Below, piece after piece: positions 7,099-15,492 of a stretch of DNA of 64,000 nucleotides. This DNA is from UBA2112 sp964488555. Lineage in GTDB: Bacteria > Patescibacteriota > Saccharimonadia > Saccharimonadales > Saccharimonadaceae. Below the pieces are notes generated by a model. The model saw only the letters and a program-made list of their open reading frames with translations. It was not told the origin of the DNA and ran no database searches. The DNA is taken from NCBI GenBank assembly GCA_964488555.1, contig CAZAUF010000001.1:1-64000 (forward strand). The letters run 5' to 3'. Each line of letters starts with the position of its first letter. Within the stretch, counting starts at the first letter, position 1. Position numbers and translations under genes: made by a program.

Positions 7099-8553
7099 AT
7101 GAAACGCCAATTATCCACTGAGCGGCAGCCTTGGCTGCGAACGGCGATTTATAGCTTTATGACACTCACGGTTACGGTCATCGTGTCTATGCTGATGCTT
7201 GTCGTGTTGGGGTATAACTTCAATCAAAAGGACGGCCGCCTGGAGCAAGGCGGTTTGTTGCAGTTCAAAAGCATACCGAGTGGCGCGACGGTCACTCTGG
7301 ATCAAATGCGACTCGGCTCTCTGACGACGACGAAAACCACCGTGACCTCAGGCAGTCACTTTGTGACGTTCGACCGGGACGGTTATCGACGCTGGCAAAA
7401 AACAATCAACGTGACGCCTGGTCAGGTGGGCTGGTTGAACTACGCTCGTTTGATTCCACAAACAATCACGCCGCAGACGCTCCATGCATATACCACCCTG
7501 TCGGGGGCATTGGCATCTCCGAGTCGTAATTATATGCTACTGCATGAAGTCGCGAATCAGCCGACGTTTACGCTGGTAAACATACAGAGTGATACGCTCC
7601 GTTACGATCAATTAACATTGCCCGCCGACAGTTATACTAAGCCAACTGTCAATTCACAGCATTCATTTATATTGGATAGTTGGAGCCTGGATGATCAGGC
7701 GGTACTGATACGTCATACCTATGACAAGAAAACAGAGTGGGTTCTGCTTGACCGTGATGAGCCGGAAAAATCGGTCAATATAAACACGGCGTATGGTATA
7801 ACCCCGTCGCGTGTGGAGTTTGCTGGCAAGGGCAACAGATTGCTGTTTGTCCAGACAGACGACATGGTGCGCCGCATCAATTTGAGCGATCAGACGCTGT
7901 CGCGACCGCTTGCTACCGGTGTCCACAACTTTACTGGCTATGATGACAAGACAATTGTCTACGCTGCAACGATAAATGGTGCTGAGAAGCGCGCGGTAGG
8001 ATACGCATCGGTGGATAACGCTCAGCCTGTCACTATCGCCACCTACCCTGCCAGTGACAAGCCGCTGCTTGCTGGCATGGCACATTATTTTAGCCAGCGA
8101 TACGTTGCAGTTGTCCACGGTACGACCCTGACGGTGCTTACGGGTGATTTGCCAACTCGTGACAGTGAAGGTTCGATGAAGACACTGGCGACCCATGAGG
8201 TGCCAGCTGGTGCCACGGAACTGACAATTAGTACGAAAAACCGGTTTGCGGTGGTGACGCTACCCGACGGTTTTGCAACGTATGATCTGGAGCTGCGTAA
8301 GTTTGACAAGACGACATGGTCGAGCGAACCTGAGAAGTTGCAGCCGCTACACTGGCTCGATGATTATATGCTGTGGTCTGACTATGGCGGCGAACTGTGG
8401 TTTTATGAATTTGATGGAGCTAACCGCCAGAATATTATGCCGGTTGCCGAAGGTTTCGCTGCGAGCCTGAGCCCGAATGACAAGTATCTATATGCTATTG
8501 CCAAGACAGACGATGGCTATGAGTTGCGTCGAGCACTCATGATCCTGCAGTAA
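7099..8553 (+). CDS. Membrane-anchored PEGA-domain, beta-propeller-like protein
   Basis: This 484-residue protein has an N-terminal signal anchor near residues 15-38. A PEGA domain follows (FKSIPSGATVTLDQMRLG, ending in the typical DRDGYRRWQKTINVTPG), then a long region of repeated WD/TolB-like beta strands. PEGA domains are extracytoplasmic and linked to S-layer or surface proteins. The start is the ATG at 7099 because TATACT (7085-7090) ends eight bases before it. The 3' end lies two bases from the convergent sortase gene, with no room for a separate terminator. Confidence 0.8.
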   Translation: MKRQLSTERQPWLRTAIYSFMTLTVTVIVSMLMLVVLGYNFNQKDGRLEQGGLLQFKSIPSGATVTLDQMRLGSLTTTKTTVTSGSHFVTFDRDGYRRWQKTINVTPGQVGWLNYARLIPQTITPQTLHAYTTLSGALASPSRNYMLLHEVANQPTFTLVNIQSDTLRYDQLTLPADSYTKPTVNSQHSFILDSWSLDDQAVLIRHTYDKKTEWVLLDRDEPEKSVNINTAYGITPSRVEFAGKGNRLLFVQTDDMVRRINLSDQTLSRPLATGVHNFTGYDDKTIVYAATINGAEKRAVGYASVDNAQPVTIATYPASDKPLLAGMAHYFSQRYVAVVHGTTLTVLTGDLPTRDSEGSMKTLATHEVPAGATELTISTKNRFAVVTLPDGFATYDLELRKFDKTTWSSEPEKLQPLHWLDDYMLWSDYGGELWFYEFDGANRQNIMPVAEGFAASLSPNDKYLYAIAKTDDGYELRRALMILQ

Positions 8554-8555
8554 CG

Positions 8556-9683
8556 CTAACGCGCGCCAAACAGACGCTGCAGCGCGGACGGACCATTGCC
8601 CGGCATATCTGTGCTGCCGCCTGTATTGGTAGCATCGCTAGCAGGTTTGGCCTTGGCAGGATCTGGCGATATCTGCTCGGCATAGACAAGCAAGCGGTTG
8701 AGTGCCGTACCGATGGGCGTACAGGTAATGAGCGTCAGGTATGGTTTGTCGTCGTGTCCCAGCAGTGCCTGTACATCGGTTGGCTTGACGACCTTTTTCT
8801 TGGTGACAGTATAGGTGTAGCGTGTCGATTCGTAATGCATGTAGATCGTGTCACCGGTTTTGAGTTTGTCTAGCTGGACGAATATCCACTTGTAGTCACC
8901 AGGATCAAACAGGTCATTGCTGGAGTGACCGGCTATGACAGTGTTGCCCTTTTGTCCTGGCACACTGTTGGCTCCCGGGATGGCGAAATGTGCCACGCCT
9001 TTGAACATGGCATCCATCTGTGATTTGTGGTCGCTACCGACACCGTAGATGACCGGCACATCGACGTTGATTTTGGGGATGATAAGCCGTGGCTCGGCCG
9101 ATACTCGAGTGCCAGATATAGGGTCGACAATGATGTTTTGCGGATCGATAGCACCAGGGCTGACATATGCTTGTACGGTCCCGATAATAACTTGGTTGTA
9201 CTGCAGGAATCCAACCACCAGCATGACAACTATCGCACTGACGACGGGTACGAAATGGCGGCTTTTGCGTGCTTTTTTGGCAGACTGCTTGGCGTTTTGG
9301 ACGATTTTGGCTCGCAGCTCCTTGACCTCATCGGTGGGGTTTTTGTCTTCGTCTGCGGACGGCTTGGGTGTATGTGACTGCGGCTGCTCGTTGATGGCCT
9401 GATGCAACTTGCCTACGTAGTAGCGTTCATAGTATTGCCGGTAGTAATCCTGCCATTGAGAGTGGTATTGCTGCCAGTGACCATTCTGCTGGTGTGTTTG
9501 TTGCGTGTGCGGTTGCTTTTGCGGTTGCGTATGGTGCCGTCCCAGCTCCTGGCGGGTCGGCGTGACGATACGAGGCTGGCGGTCGTAGAGTGCATTTAAC
9601 TGATCGCGGACCAGCTTGGTAGCGGCGTCGCGTTGCGCGTCTCTGTCATTAGTCGATGATGCCCGATCGTTTCGAGGGTCCAT
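8556..9683 (-). CDS. Sortase with long Gln/His-rich cytoplasmic N terminus
   Basis: A 375-residue sortase-family transpeptidase, which would anchor surface proteins or join pilin-like subunits. Residues 1-140 are cytoplasmic and Gln/His/Tyr-rich, and the membrane helix is near 145-163. The catalytic core has His253 (VIAGHSSND), Cys321 (TCTPIG) and Arg330 (ALNRLLVYAE). The C-terminal tail is low complexity. The TCTP-x-G-...-R-L-L-V form resembles class D/E enzymes. The ATG at 9683 is supported by TAAGGA and an upstream TATACT; longer frames run antisense to tRNA-Leu and are rejected. No LPxTG-type substrate was noticed among the proteins listed here. Confidence 0.9.
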   Translation of the reverse strand: MDPRNDRASSTNDRDAQRDAATKLVRDQLNALYDRQPRIVTPTRQELGRHHTQPQKQPHTQQTHQQNGHWQQYHSQWQDYYRQYYERYYVGKLHQAINEQPQSHTPKPSADEDKNPTDEVKELRAKIVQNAKQSAKKARKSRHFVPVVSAIVVMLVVGFLQYNQVIIGTVQAYVSPGAIDPQNIIVDPISGTRVSAEPRLIIPKINVDVPVIYGVGSDHKSQMDAMFKGVAHFAIPGANSVPGQKGNTVIAGHSSNDLFDPGDYKWIFVQLDKLKTGDTIYMHYESTRYTYTVTKKKVVKPTDVQALLGHDDKPYLTLITCTPIGTALNRLLVYAEQISPDPAKAKPASDATNTGGSTDMPGNGPSALQRLFGAR

Positions 9684-9787
9684 AAAACTGGTATCCTTAC
9701 AGATAATAGTATACAATATAGAGCGATTGATTAGTATCATATATTGCAGTGGCCTCCGCTGAGCAAGTTTAAAATTTTCTGTTTTGT

Positions 9788-9875
9788 GCCGCGATGGTGG
9801 AATTGGTAGACACGTTAGACTCAAAATCTGATGAGCATTACGCTCGTGCCGGTTCAAGTCCGGCTCGCGGTACCA
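9788..9875 (+). tRNA. tRNA-Leu (CAA)
   Basis: A class II tRNA with a 7-bp acceptor stem (GCCGCGA / TCGCGGT, first pair G-U), discriminator A and encoded CCA. The anticodon stem TTAGA/TCTGA carries loop CTCAAAA, giving anticodon CAA, which reads UUG. There is a long variable arm (GAGCATTACGCTC) and a T-arm with GGTTCAAGTCC. It is transcribed away from the sortase. Confidence 0.95.
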
Positions 9876-9982
9876 AACAGACAATTTTATGGATTTTATG
9901 TCTATTTATGGTAGAGTATATCTACCAATGAGGCGCGGCGTGCCTCTGTTGGCGCACCGCATGACAAGTAAGGGATGGTAAA

Positions 9983-10387
9983 ATGGACGGTGAAAATAGT
10001 TTTCCTGTTGCATCGAAGTCCTTCTATGTGAATCACGAATCACCCATCTCGGGTGCACGGATCATGGAGGCAGTTCAACAGGTGATGCGAGACTGCGGTG
10101 ACGAGGACGCCCTGCACTACTACCAGAGTCGTCGATACGACAACGGCGACTACTATCGAATTGGTCGTCGCAGCAACAACGGACGTGTGAATATCGTGGT
10201 ACTTGCAGACGGGTTAGAGTGGATCCGTCCGACCAAATCCTACGCACAGATTACCGTGCAGAGTGTCGACCGGACTTCTGACCGCAGGCTATGCGAGCAC
10301 AGCGAGCATAACGAGACGATCAGCTTCACCTGTTCATTCTCTGACTTGCTTGAGGCGGAGCTCGCGAAGTCGCCGATTCCGGCATAA
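9983..10387 (+). CDS. Hypothetical soluble protein
   Basis: This 134-residue soluble protein has no signal peptide or membrane segment and no recognised domain. The central part is rich in Tyr, Asp and Arg (HYYQSRRYDNGDYYRIGRR). A good Shine-Dalgarno (AAGGGA) precedes the ATG, and the upstream 80 bases hold a small GGTAGA/TCTACC hairpin. It follows tRNA-Leu by about 110 bases but appears independently expressed. I cannot assign a function. Confidence 0.65.
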   Translation: MDGENSFPVASKSFYVNHESPISGARIMEAVQQVMRDCGDEDALHYYQSRRYDNGDYYRIGRRSNNGRVNIVVLADGLEWIRPTKSYAQITVQSVDRTSDRRLCEHSEHNETISFTCSFSDLLEAELAKSPIPA

Positions 10388-10438
10388 TATCAAGCGGTGC
10401 GATAGCCTGGAGTCCTATGGGTTTCAGGCTTTTCGCTT

Positions 10439-11230
10439 TTATGACACCAGACTTGTCGTGGCTGCCTCTAGTGGTTTTTTGGGATTCCAGAGCCAGTAGG
10501 CAGCTGCATGCGTAGCGACCACGCCTTTCCATATGGCCATGGGGTTTTGCCATGGCGTGGTCGTGACCTGCCCTCCGCTGGCGATGACGATGTGGTTCTG
10601 GTGGAATGTCATAACGGTTACAGGGTATGTGATAGTGAATTTATGGAGCGTCTCCACGAGCTGCTGCAGCTGCATGCTAAATGTCAGGATTTTGGGATAG
10701 TAGACTTTCGTGAAGATTTTTTGCAGCTGTGCAAATGACACCACGAGCAGCGTATTGTCACGCTCTACCATAGCTTCGGGTGCATTGAGGAGCAAGTCGA
10801 TGGCATCGCGCGTAATAGTGAGCTGACCTGTGTAGTGTCGCACAAAATCTTCATACAGGATGGCCGTCTCGGAGTTGCGACCAGCGTCGCCGATGAGCAG
10901 CACGGTATCCGCCCACGAGCCGAGGACCTGCATGTCGGCTGCAGCCTCGCGGCTGAGCCCGCCGGACGGATTGCTGGCACCATAGACGACGTCGGTGAGA
11001 ATGGGGGGTACAGTCTTTTTGAGTGCGTCGGGTAGCAGCACGCGCACCTGCCCTACTCCGGCGTCGGTCGCCACCTGATACGCGTCGCCGACGGCTACAA
11101 AACCGAGCTTGTTGCCGCCGACGATGCCGAGCTTGCCCGCATGCGCACGCTGTTCGGGTTTGTTCCATGCAACATTCGGAAACAGTGCCTTGTCGGGTGT
11201 TTGCTGTTGCCAGTATGGAAATTGTTGCAT
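10439..11230 (-). CDS. NnrD/CARKD-like ribokinase-fold protein (probable NAD(P)H-hydrate dehydratase)
   Basis: This 263-residue protein starts with a pattern of the ADP/ATP-dependent NAD(P)H-hydrate dehydratase family: AGKLGIVGGNKLGF, then a helix ending TDAGVGQVRVLLPDALKK. It continues with DTVLLIGDAGRNSET in the place of the substrate loop and a C-terminal GGQVTTTPWQNPMAIWKGVVATHAAAY. It lacks the fused epimerase domain and several Gly motifs are changed, so activity is uncertain. A TACACT box (11237-11242) ends six bases before the ATG, giving a leaderless start. A general sugar-kinase relative is the alternative. Confidence 0.6.
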   Translation of the reverse strand: MQQFPYWQQQTPDKALFPNVAWNKPEQRAHAGKLGIVGGNKLGFVAVGDAYQVATDAGVGQVRVLLPDALKKTVPPILTDVVYGASNPSGGLSREAAADMQVLGSWADTVLLIGDAGRNSETAILYEDFVRHYTGQLTITRDAIDLLLNAPEAMVERDNTLLVVSFAQLQKIFTKVYYPKILTFSMQLQQLVETLHKFTITYPVTVMTFHQNHIVIASGGQVTTTPWQNPMAIWKGVVATHAAAYWLWNPKKPLEAATTSLVS

Positions 11231-11242
11231 ATCTCTAGTGTA

Positions 11243-12034
11243 TCAGGCGGCCGACGCTTGTTCGATCTCCCAGGTGAGATCGAGGGCGCGGCTGTACATG
11301 GCACGCATGTTCACCAAAAACTCTCGGTGCATCTGCTCGCCGCAGCTGAACGTTGATTGACCCTTGCTGATTTGGAGTATGATGTCGGCAGTCGTCGCCA
11401 AATGCTCCTCACCTGGCGTGTTCGAGACCTTGAGCAGATTGGTCTCTCGCTGTACGTATTCCAGCGAGTCCAGGGCTTCCTCGACTCGACCGCGAGCTTC
11501 TGGGTGGTAGTGTCGCTGGTCGCTGGGTAGATTCACGGTATCGGCAGTATAGAGGCGACTTGCGAGCTGTCGTTCCCATGCCTCGACTTCCGTGACCAAG
11601 TACACGGCGTGTACGACAGCGAATCCGGCGCGTCGGAGCATAGGCAAACTATCGGGCAAGCATGCCATGAAGTTGTACTCGGCCGGGAAATCCTGCGGTA
11701 GCGTCATGTAAATTTCGCCAGTGGGGCTGAGTGACCAGTTGGTTGGAGCACCCTGCTCGATCAGTTCGACTGCTTCCTCTCGTGGTACACCCATGCGATA
11801 GCCTGCCGGATCACCCTCGCGGGGCGCGCGCGTACCGGTGGTGCCAGCTTCGGCAATCGAGTCAATGCCAGAGAGCGGTGCCCTTTCTATACAGGCGTTG
11901 ATAAGTGTTGATTTGCCCACGGCGGACGGTCCGAGCATCGCGATGACGCGTTTGCCGCGATTGCTTTCTTTGTCCATGCATTCGTATGTATCTCGTTCGT
12001 CCACCAGCCTATTCAGTCGTTGCTGTAACTCCAT
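11243..12034 (-). CDS. P-loop (guanylate kinase-like) nucleotide kinase or NTPase
   Basis: This 263-residue protein has a Walker A motif AMLGPSAVGKSTLIN near residue 36. It is followed by a guanylate-kinase-like layout including TTGTRAPREGDPAGYRMG, reminiscent of the GMP-binding loop (TTRxPRxGE). The rest is helical, with a Cys-containing C terminus. The ATG at 12034 is preceded by AAGGAGG and a TATACT box 30 bases up. A phosphotransferase role on a nucleotide or small molecule is likely; GMP as substrate is only a guess. It is in tandem with the NnrD-like gene (12-base gap). Confidence 0.68.
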   Translation of the reverse strand: MELQQRLNRLVDERDTYECMDKESNRGKRVIAMLGPSAVGKSTLINACIERAPLSGIDSIAEAGTTGTRAPREGDPAGYRMGVPREEAVELIEQGAPTNWSLSPTGEIYMTLPQDFPAEYNFMACLPDSLPMLRRAGFAVVHAVYLVTEVEAWERQLASRLYTADTVNLPSDQRHYHPEARGRVEEALDSLEYVQRETNLLKVSNTPGEEHLATTADIILQISKGQSTFSCGEQMHREFLVNMRAMYSRALDLTWEIEQASAA

Positions 12035-12072
12035 ATCCCTCCTTGTTTGGTATGGCCAGTATAGCAGAAAAT

Positions 12073-12103
12073 GAAAACGCCACCCTGGCTGAATGGCGTT
12101 TTC
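12073..12103 (-). terminator. Intrinsic terminator
   Basis: A perfect 10-bp stem GAAAACGCCA / TGGCGTTTTC, running into T-rich sequence on the minus strand, starts 30 bases after the stop of the 12133-12783 gene. It lies just upstream of the kinase-like gene's -10 box and so insulates that promoter. Confidence 0.75.
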
Positions 12104-12132
12104 GCTCTGTTCAGTTATGGGTGGCGATGTGT

Positions 12133-12783
12133 TCATATGGAACTGCGATGAGTTAGGAGCACCATAACGCGGTTGTCTGCCTGGCGGACGGTAAACTCTT
12201 TGCTAGCTTCCAGGGCTGCCTGTGAGGAGTCCCATCTCAAGACGAGTTTATTAATTTTGTCTTTGAACGTTCCATATTCCGATGAGAAAAGACCGCGCAT
12301 TTGAGAATCCATCATACGGAGTAGCAGCTCCCGTGCCGGATTGGCGTACTCCGCTATCCGCTCGATAATTAGCCGTCTCGCTTCGTCTGAGCAGTTCGGC
12401 TCGCTGCGAGCTGTCATGTCCAGGTCGTGCGTCGCCTTGAAGTACGCGTTGAGCAGCGTCTTGTAGCAGGCGCGTCTGGGGTCGCTTCCGAATATGGCAT
12501 CCTCACTGTACTCGATTTCGATACAGGCCTTGATTGAATAGAATGCGATGGACGGCATGCCCGGCAGGACTTCGCTGCGCCGATTTTGCAATACCTCCGC
12601 GCTCAAGTCCATGTGGCTTTCGGTCCACGGCGTGTATCGAATCGTTTGGACGAACATCGTCCGGTCGCGTATACGTGCTTGGGATTTCCGTGAACCCCGG
12701 GTGAGCTTCCGCACCTGTGTGGGCGTGAGCTCTCGTAGCGAGTAGATTTCCGGGCCGCGCCAATTTTGGAAACAGACGAACAT
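12133..12783 (-). CDS. Hypothetical soluble protein
   Basis: This 216-residue protein has no membrane segments and no recognised domain. It is Arg-rich with Glu/Asp-rich helices in the second half. The start is well supported by GAGAGGAAGG four bases before the ATG. It is transcribed alone, with its own terminator at 12073-12103. I see no motif that points to a function. Confidence 0.65.
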   Translation of the reverse strand: MFVCFQNWRGPEIYSLRELTPTQVRKLTRGSRKSQARIRDRTMFVQTIRYTPWTESHMDLSAEVLQNRRSEVLPGMPSIAFYSIKACIEIEYSEDAIFGSDPRRACYKTLLNAYFKATHDLDMTARSEPNCSDEARRLIIERIAEYANPARELLLRMMDSQMRGLFSSEYGTFKDKINKLVLRWDSSQAALEASKEFTVRQADNRVMVLLTHRSSI

Positions 12784-12858
12784 CGAACCTTCCTCTCGTC
12801 GATGTGAACTTGCAAAGACCGCAAGGATCTTATTGATAAAATATAATATTATGTCTAT

Positions 12859-13650
12859 TTAGTCAATCTCAATGCTGACCGGGCAATGGTCGGAGCCCAT
12901 TTGGTCGGCGTGGATTTCGGCGGAGACAATACGGTCTGCGAGCGACGAAGATGTCACGACATAGTCGATACGCCAGCCGACATTGCGTTCGCGAGCATTG
13001 GCCCAGGCGGTCCACCAGGTGTAGTTTTCACCCTCGGTGTTGAATAGGCGGAACGTATCGATAAATCCGGCGTCGACGATGGCATCGAACCCGGCGCGCT
13101 CCTCGTCAGTGAAGCCATGCGAGAAGCGATTGGCTTCGGGTCTCGCCAGATCGATTTCCTTGTGCGCGACGTTCAGATCGCCGCAGAAAATCACGGGTTT
13201 TTGCTTCTCGAGCTCTTTCATGTATTCCAGGAATGCTTTGTCCCACTGCTCCGTGCGCAGTCCTAGCCGCTCCAGCTTTCCCTTGCTGTTTGGCGTATAG
13301 ACGCTGACTACCCAGAAGTCTTTGTATTCGGCAGCAAGTACCCTGCCTTCGGCGTTGGTGTCGCCGTAGGTATCCTCTAGCTTGTACTTCTCGGCGATGT
13401 GCGCCGGGATATTCGGCACGGTCTTGAGTGCTGGAGCGCGGCTGAAAATCGCCGTGCCGCTATAGCCGCCCTTGGTGGCACTGTTCCAGTATTCGTAGTA
13501 GTCCGGCAGGTCAATCTCTACCTGCTCCTGGTGGGCTTTTGTCTCCTGAAGACACAGGATATCAGGCTGGTGCGCCTCGATAAACTTAGTAAACTCGCCC
13601 TTTTTTACGACGGCACGGATGCCGTTGACATTCCAAGAGTAGATTTTCAT
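12859..13650 (-). CDS. xth: Exodeoxyribonuclease III (AP endonuclease)
   Basis: This 263-residue enzyme of the ExoIII/APE1 family cleaves DNA at abasic sites and trims 3' ends during base excision repair. The metal and catalytic motifs are in order: SWNVNGIRAV, LCLQETKA, GDLNVAHKEIDLA, GWRIDYVVTS and GSDHCPVSIEI. The length is typical of the short bacterial type. A TACACT box (13657-13662) ends six bases before the ATG, implying a leaderless message. Confidence 0.95.
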   Translation of the reverse strand: MKIYSWNVNGIRAVVKKGEFTKFIEAHQPDILCLQETKAHQEQVEIDLPDYYEYWNSATKGGYSGTAIFSRAPALKTVPNIPAHIAEKYKLEDTYGDTNAEGRVLAAEYKDFWVVSVYTPNSKGKLERLGLRTEQWDKAFLEYMKELEKQKPVIFCGDLNVAHKEIDLARPEANRFSHGFTDEERAGFDAIVDAGFIDTFRLFNTEGENYTWWTAWANARERNVGWRIDYVVTSSSLADRIVSAEIHADQMGSDHCPVSIEID

Positions 13651-13755
13651 GTATCTAGTGTATCAAATACGCGCGATGTGAAGTTTCTTACATCTTTTTG
13701 ACAAGAATAAGCATATACTGTAACAGTTCTCCACCCTACCAGAGAGGAAGTACCT

Positions 13756-14130
13756 GTGTCAAAAGCAGTACCTGTGTTGGAATTGCTGACCGATCTTGCC
13801 GGAGCTCACCCGTTTAGGGACATGACAAAAAGCAAGAAAGAGATGAATCATTCCAACTGTATACGCGAGATAGAAAGGGAAACGCTCATCGAGTGTAGAA
13901 ACGGAAGTCGTATCCACATTCCGGCAGGCAGTACCGTAGTCATTTATCGTCACCCCCTCGATACTTGGGAGAAAAAGATAAGAATCGCTTGTATACACTA
14001 CCCCGGCGCCAAGCTGCAAACCGTGGTTTACACCGGGGGGAGGTGCAAGACTCAGGACCTCAGACTGGGGTCAACTCTGGGATATATAAAGAGACGAAGT
14101 TTCCACTCTGACGCGCTCCACTCTGAGTAG
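13756..14130 (+). CDS. Hypothetical small basic protein
   Basis: This 124-residue protein starts at GTG behind a clear GAGAGGAAG ribosome site. No signal peptide, membrane helix or known domain is evident. The middle (ECRNGSRIHIPAGSTVVIYR) reads like a small beta barrel, and the C terminus is basic. A TATACT box lies about 40 bases upstream and a strong terminator follows, so it is a single-gene unit. Confidence 0.65.
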   Translation: MSKAVPVLELLTDLAGAHPFRDMTKSKKEMNHSNCIREIERETLIECRNGSRIHIPAGSTVVIYRHPLDTWEKKIRIACIHYPGAKLQTVVYTGGRCKTQDLRLGSTLGYIKRRSFHSDALHSE

Positions 14131-14143
14131 AGGCGTGAGAACG

Positions 14144-14165
14144 GACCCGGTCGCAAGACCGGGTC
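14144..14165 (+). terminator. Intrinsic terminator with GCAA tetraloop
   Basis: A perfect 9-bp GC-rich stem (GACCCGGTC / GACCGGGTC) is capped by a GNRA-type GCAA loop and followed by TTCTCCTT, just after the small basic protein gene and before the convergent smpB stop. Confidence 0.8.
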
Positions 14166-14171
14166 TTCTCC

Positions 14172-14657
14172 TTATGTCATATCCCTGTGAGACTTCAGGG
14201 CCCGATTGATATCTCGCTCTTCGGCACGTTTTTTCAAAACCTGCCGTTTGTCATAGTGTTTCTTGCCCTTACCGGTAGCAATGACGAGCTTGACGAAGCG
14301 TCCTGTCGTGAGAAGTTTAGTGGGTACGATAGTCAGTCCTTGAGCTTTGGCAGCGATAAGCGTGTCGATTTGCTTGCGGTGCGCGAGCAACTTGCGTGGA
14401 CTGGTGTCGACGCTACGCGTGCCGGGCTTGCCACGCTCGTTGAGTTTCAAGCTGAAGCTCGCGCCTTGGAGATAGAGTTCATCCTTGAGTATTTGCACGT
14501 ACGACCCCTTGAGCTGTACGTGTCCGTCACGCGCGGCGCGGACTTCCGGACCGGTCAAGCTCAGTCCGACGGTTAGCTCGTCGCCCAATTCGTAGTCAAA
14601 CCGCGCGCGGCGGTTGGTGATAGCTGACGGCTTCTTTGCTGGCTTTTTGGCGGACAT
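14172..14657 (-). CDS. smpB: SsrA-binding protein SmpB
   Basis: This 161-residue OB-fold protein binds tmRNA for ribosome rescue. Family landmarks are RRARFDYEL, GLSLTGPEVRAARDGHVQLKGSYV and LYLQGASFS. The C-terminal basic tail includes KGKKHYDKRQVLKKR, the part that enters the decoding site. The Lys/Ala-rich N terminus (MSAKKPAKKPS) is slightly extended. It is transcribed divergently from pyrH out of a 25-base spacer, with a TATAAT box eight bases before the ATG, so the mRNA is leaderless. The tmRNA gene itself was not found in the window. Confidence 0.95.
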   Translation of the reverse strand: MSAKKPAKKPSAITNRRARFDYELGDELTVGLSLTGPEVRAARDGHVQLKGSYVQILKDELYLQGASFSLKLNERGKPGTRSVDTSPRKLLAHRKQIDTLIAAKAQGLTIVPTKLLTTGRFVKLVIATGKGKKHYDKRQVLKKRAEERDINRALKSHRDMT

Positions 14658-14682
14658 ATGACTTTATTATATACTGGTAAGG
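14658..14682. promoter_or_regulatory. Overlapping bidirectional -10 boxes of smpB and pyrH
   Basis: Within 25 bases, TATACT (14670-14675, plus) and TATAAT (14666-14671, minus) overlap. The pyrH ATG is seven bases from its box and the smpB ATG eight bases from its box. There is no room for two polymerases, so the two leaderless transcripts should compete. Confidence 0.7.
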
Positions 14683-15384
14683 ATGTATAAACGAGTTCTC
14701 TTGAAATTATCCGGCGAACAGCTGCAAGGTCAGTATGACGGCGGGTTTGATGCTGAGCGTGCGGCATGGGTCGCAAATGAAATCAAACAAGTCCAGGGCG
14801 CGCAAATCGTCCTAATGATAGGTGGCGGCAACTACGCTCGCGGTGCTCAACTGACTGGTGGCGGTGTGCAGCGTGTCACAGCTGACAATATAGGTATGCT
14901 TGGTACGCTCATGAACGCTCTGGCACTCGTGGATGTGTTTAATGCAAACGGTCTAGCTGCTCGTGCCGTGACCAATATCAAGGCTGATCAGGTGGCGGAC
15001 CAGTTTACTCACCGCCGGGTGCTGAGTCACCTAGGAAAAGGTCGCGTGGTTGTCGTGGCTGGCGGTATAGGTCGTCCCTATTTGACAACCGACACGGCAG
15101 CGGTCAGCCTAGCACTTGAGCTTGACTGCGACGCCATACTGAAAGCGACAAAGGTAGATGGTGTTTACGACAGTGATCCACACGAGAACCCTGAAGCTCA
15201 AAAGTACGGAACACTTACGCTTCGTGAAGCCGTAGAACAACCAGATATCAAGGTGATGGACCAAGCGGCCATCGCGTTAGCAGAGGATCATGGGCAATCC
15301 ATCGTGGTGTTTGAATTGCTTCAAGAAGGCAACATAGCCCGAGCGATTGCGGGCGAGCCTGTCGGCACGACGATCAGCGCGTAA
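14683..15384 (+). CDS. pyrH: UMP kinase
   Basis: This 233-residue amino-acid-kinase-fold enzyme phosphorylates UMP to UDP. Landmarks are the N-terminal YKRVLLKLSGEQL, the GGGNYARG phosphate loop, DNIGMLGTLMNALAL, and ILKATKVDGVYDSDPHENP. Length and motifs are those of bacterial PyrH, distinct from eukaryotic UMP/CMP kinase. The message is probably leaderless, from the shared spacer with smpB. Confidence 0.95.
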   Translation: MYKRVLLKLSGEQLQGQYDGGFDAERAAWVANEIKQVQGAQIVLMIGGGNYARGAQLTGGGVQRVTADNIGMLGTLMNALALVDVFNANGLAARAVTNIKADQVADQFTHRRVLSHLGKGRVVVVAGGIGRPYLTTDTAAVSLALELDCDAILKATKVDGVYDSDPHENPEAQKYGTLTLREAVEQPDIKVMDQAAIALAEDHGQSIVVFELLQEGNIARAIAGEPVGTTISA

Positions 15385-15492
15385 CAGAGACAGCAGTTGC
15401 ATTTTATTGATTTTTATGGTTATATTATATTCATAAGCGCACCGCGCGCTTAAAGCTGTACCTTTACGTAATTCCTACTACCCGAAGGGGTG

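Noticed and set aside
9684..9884. Longer start for the sortase
   Set aside because: The extra 67 codons run antisense through tRNA-Leu and have no promoter or ribosome site.
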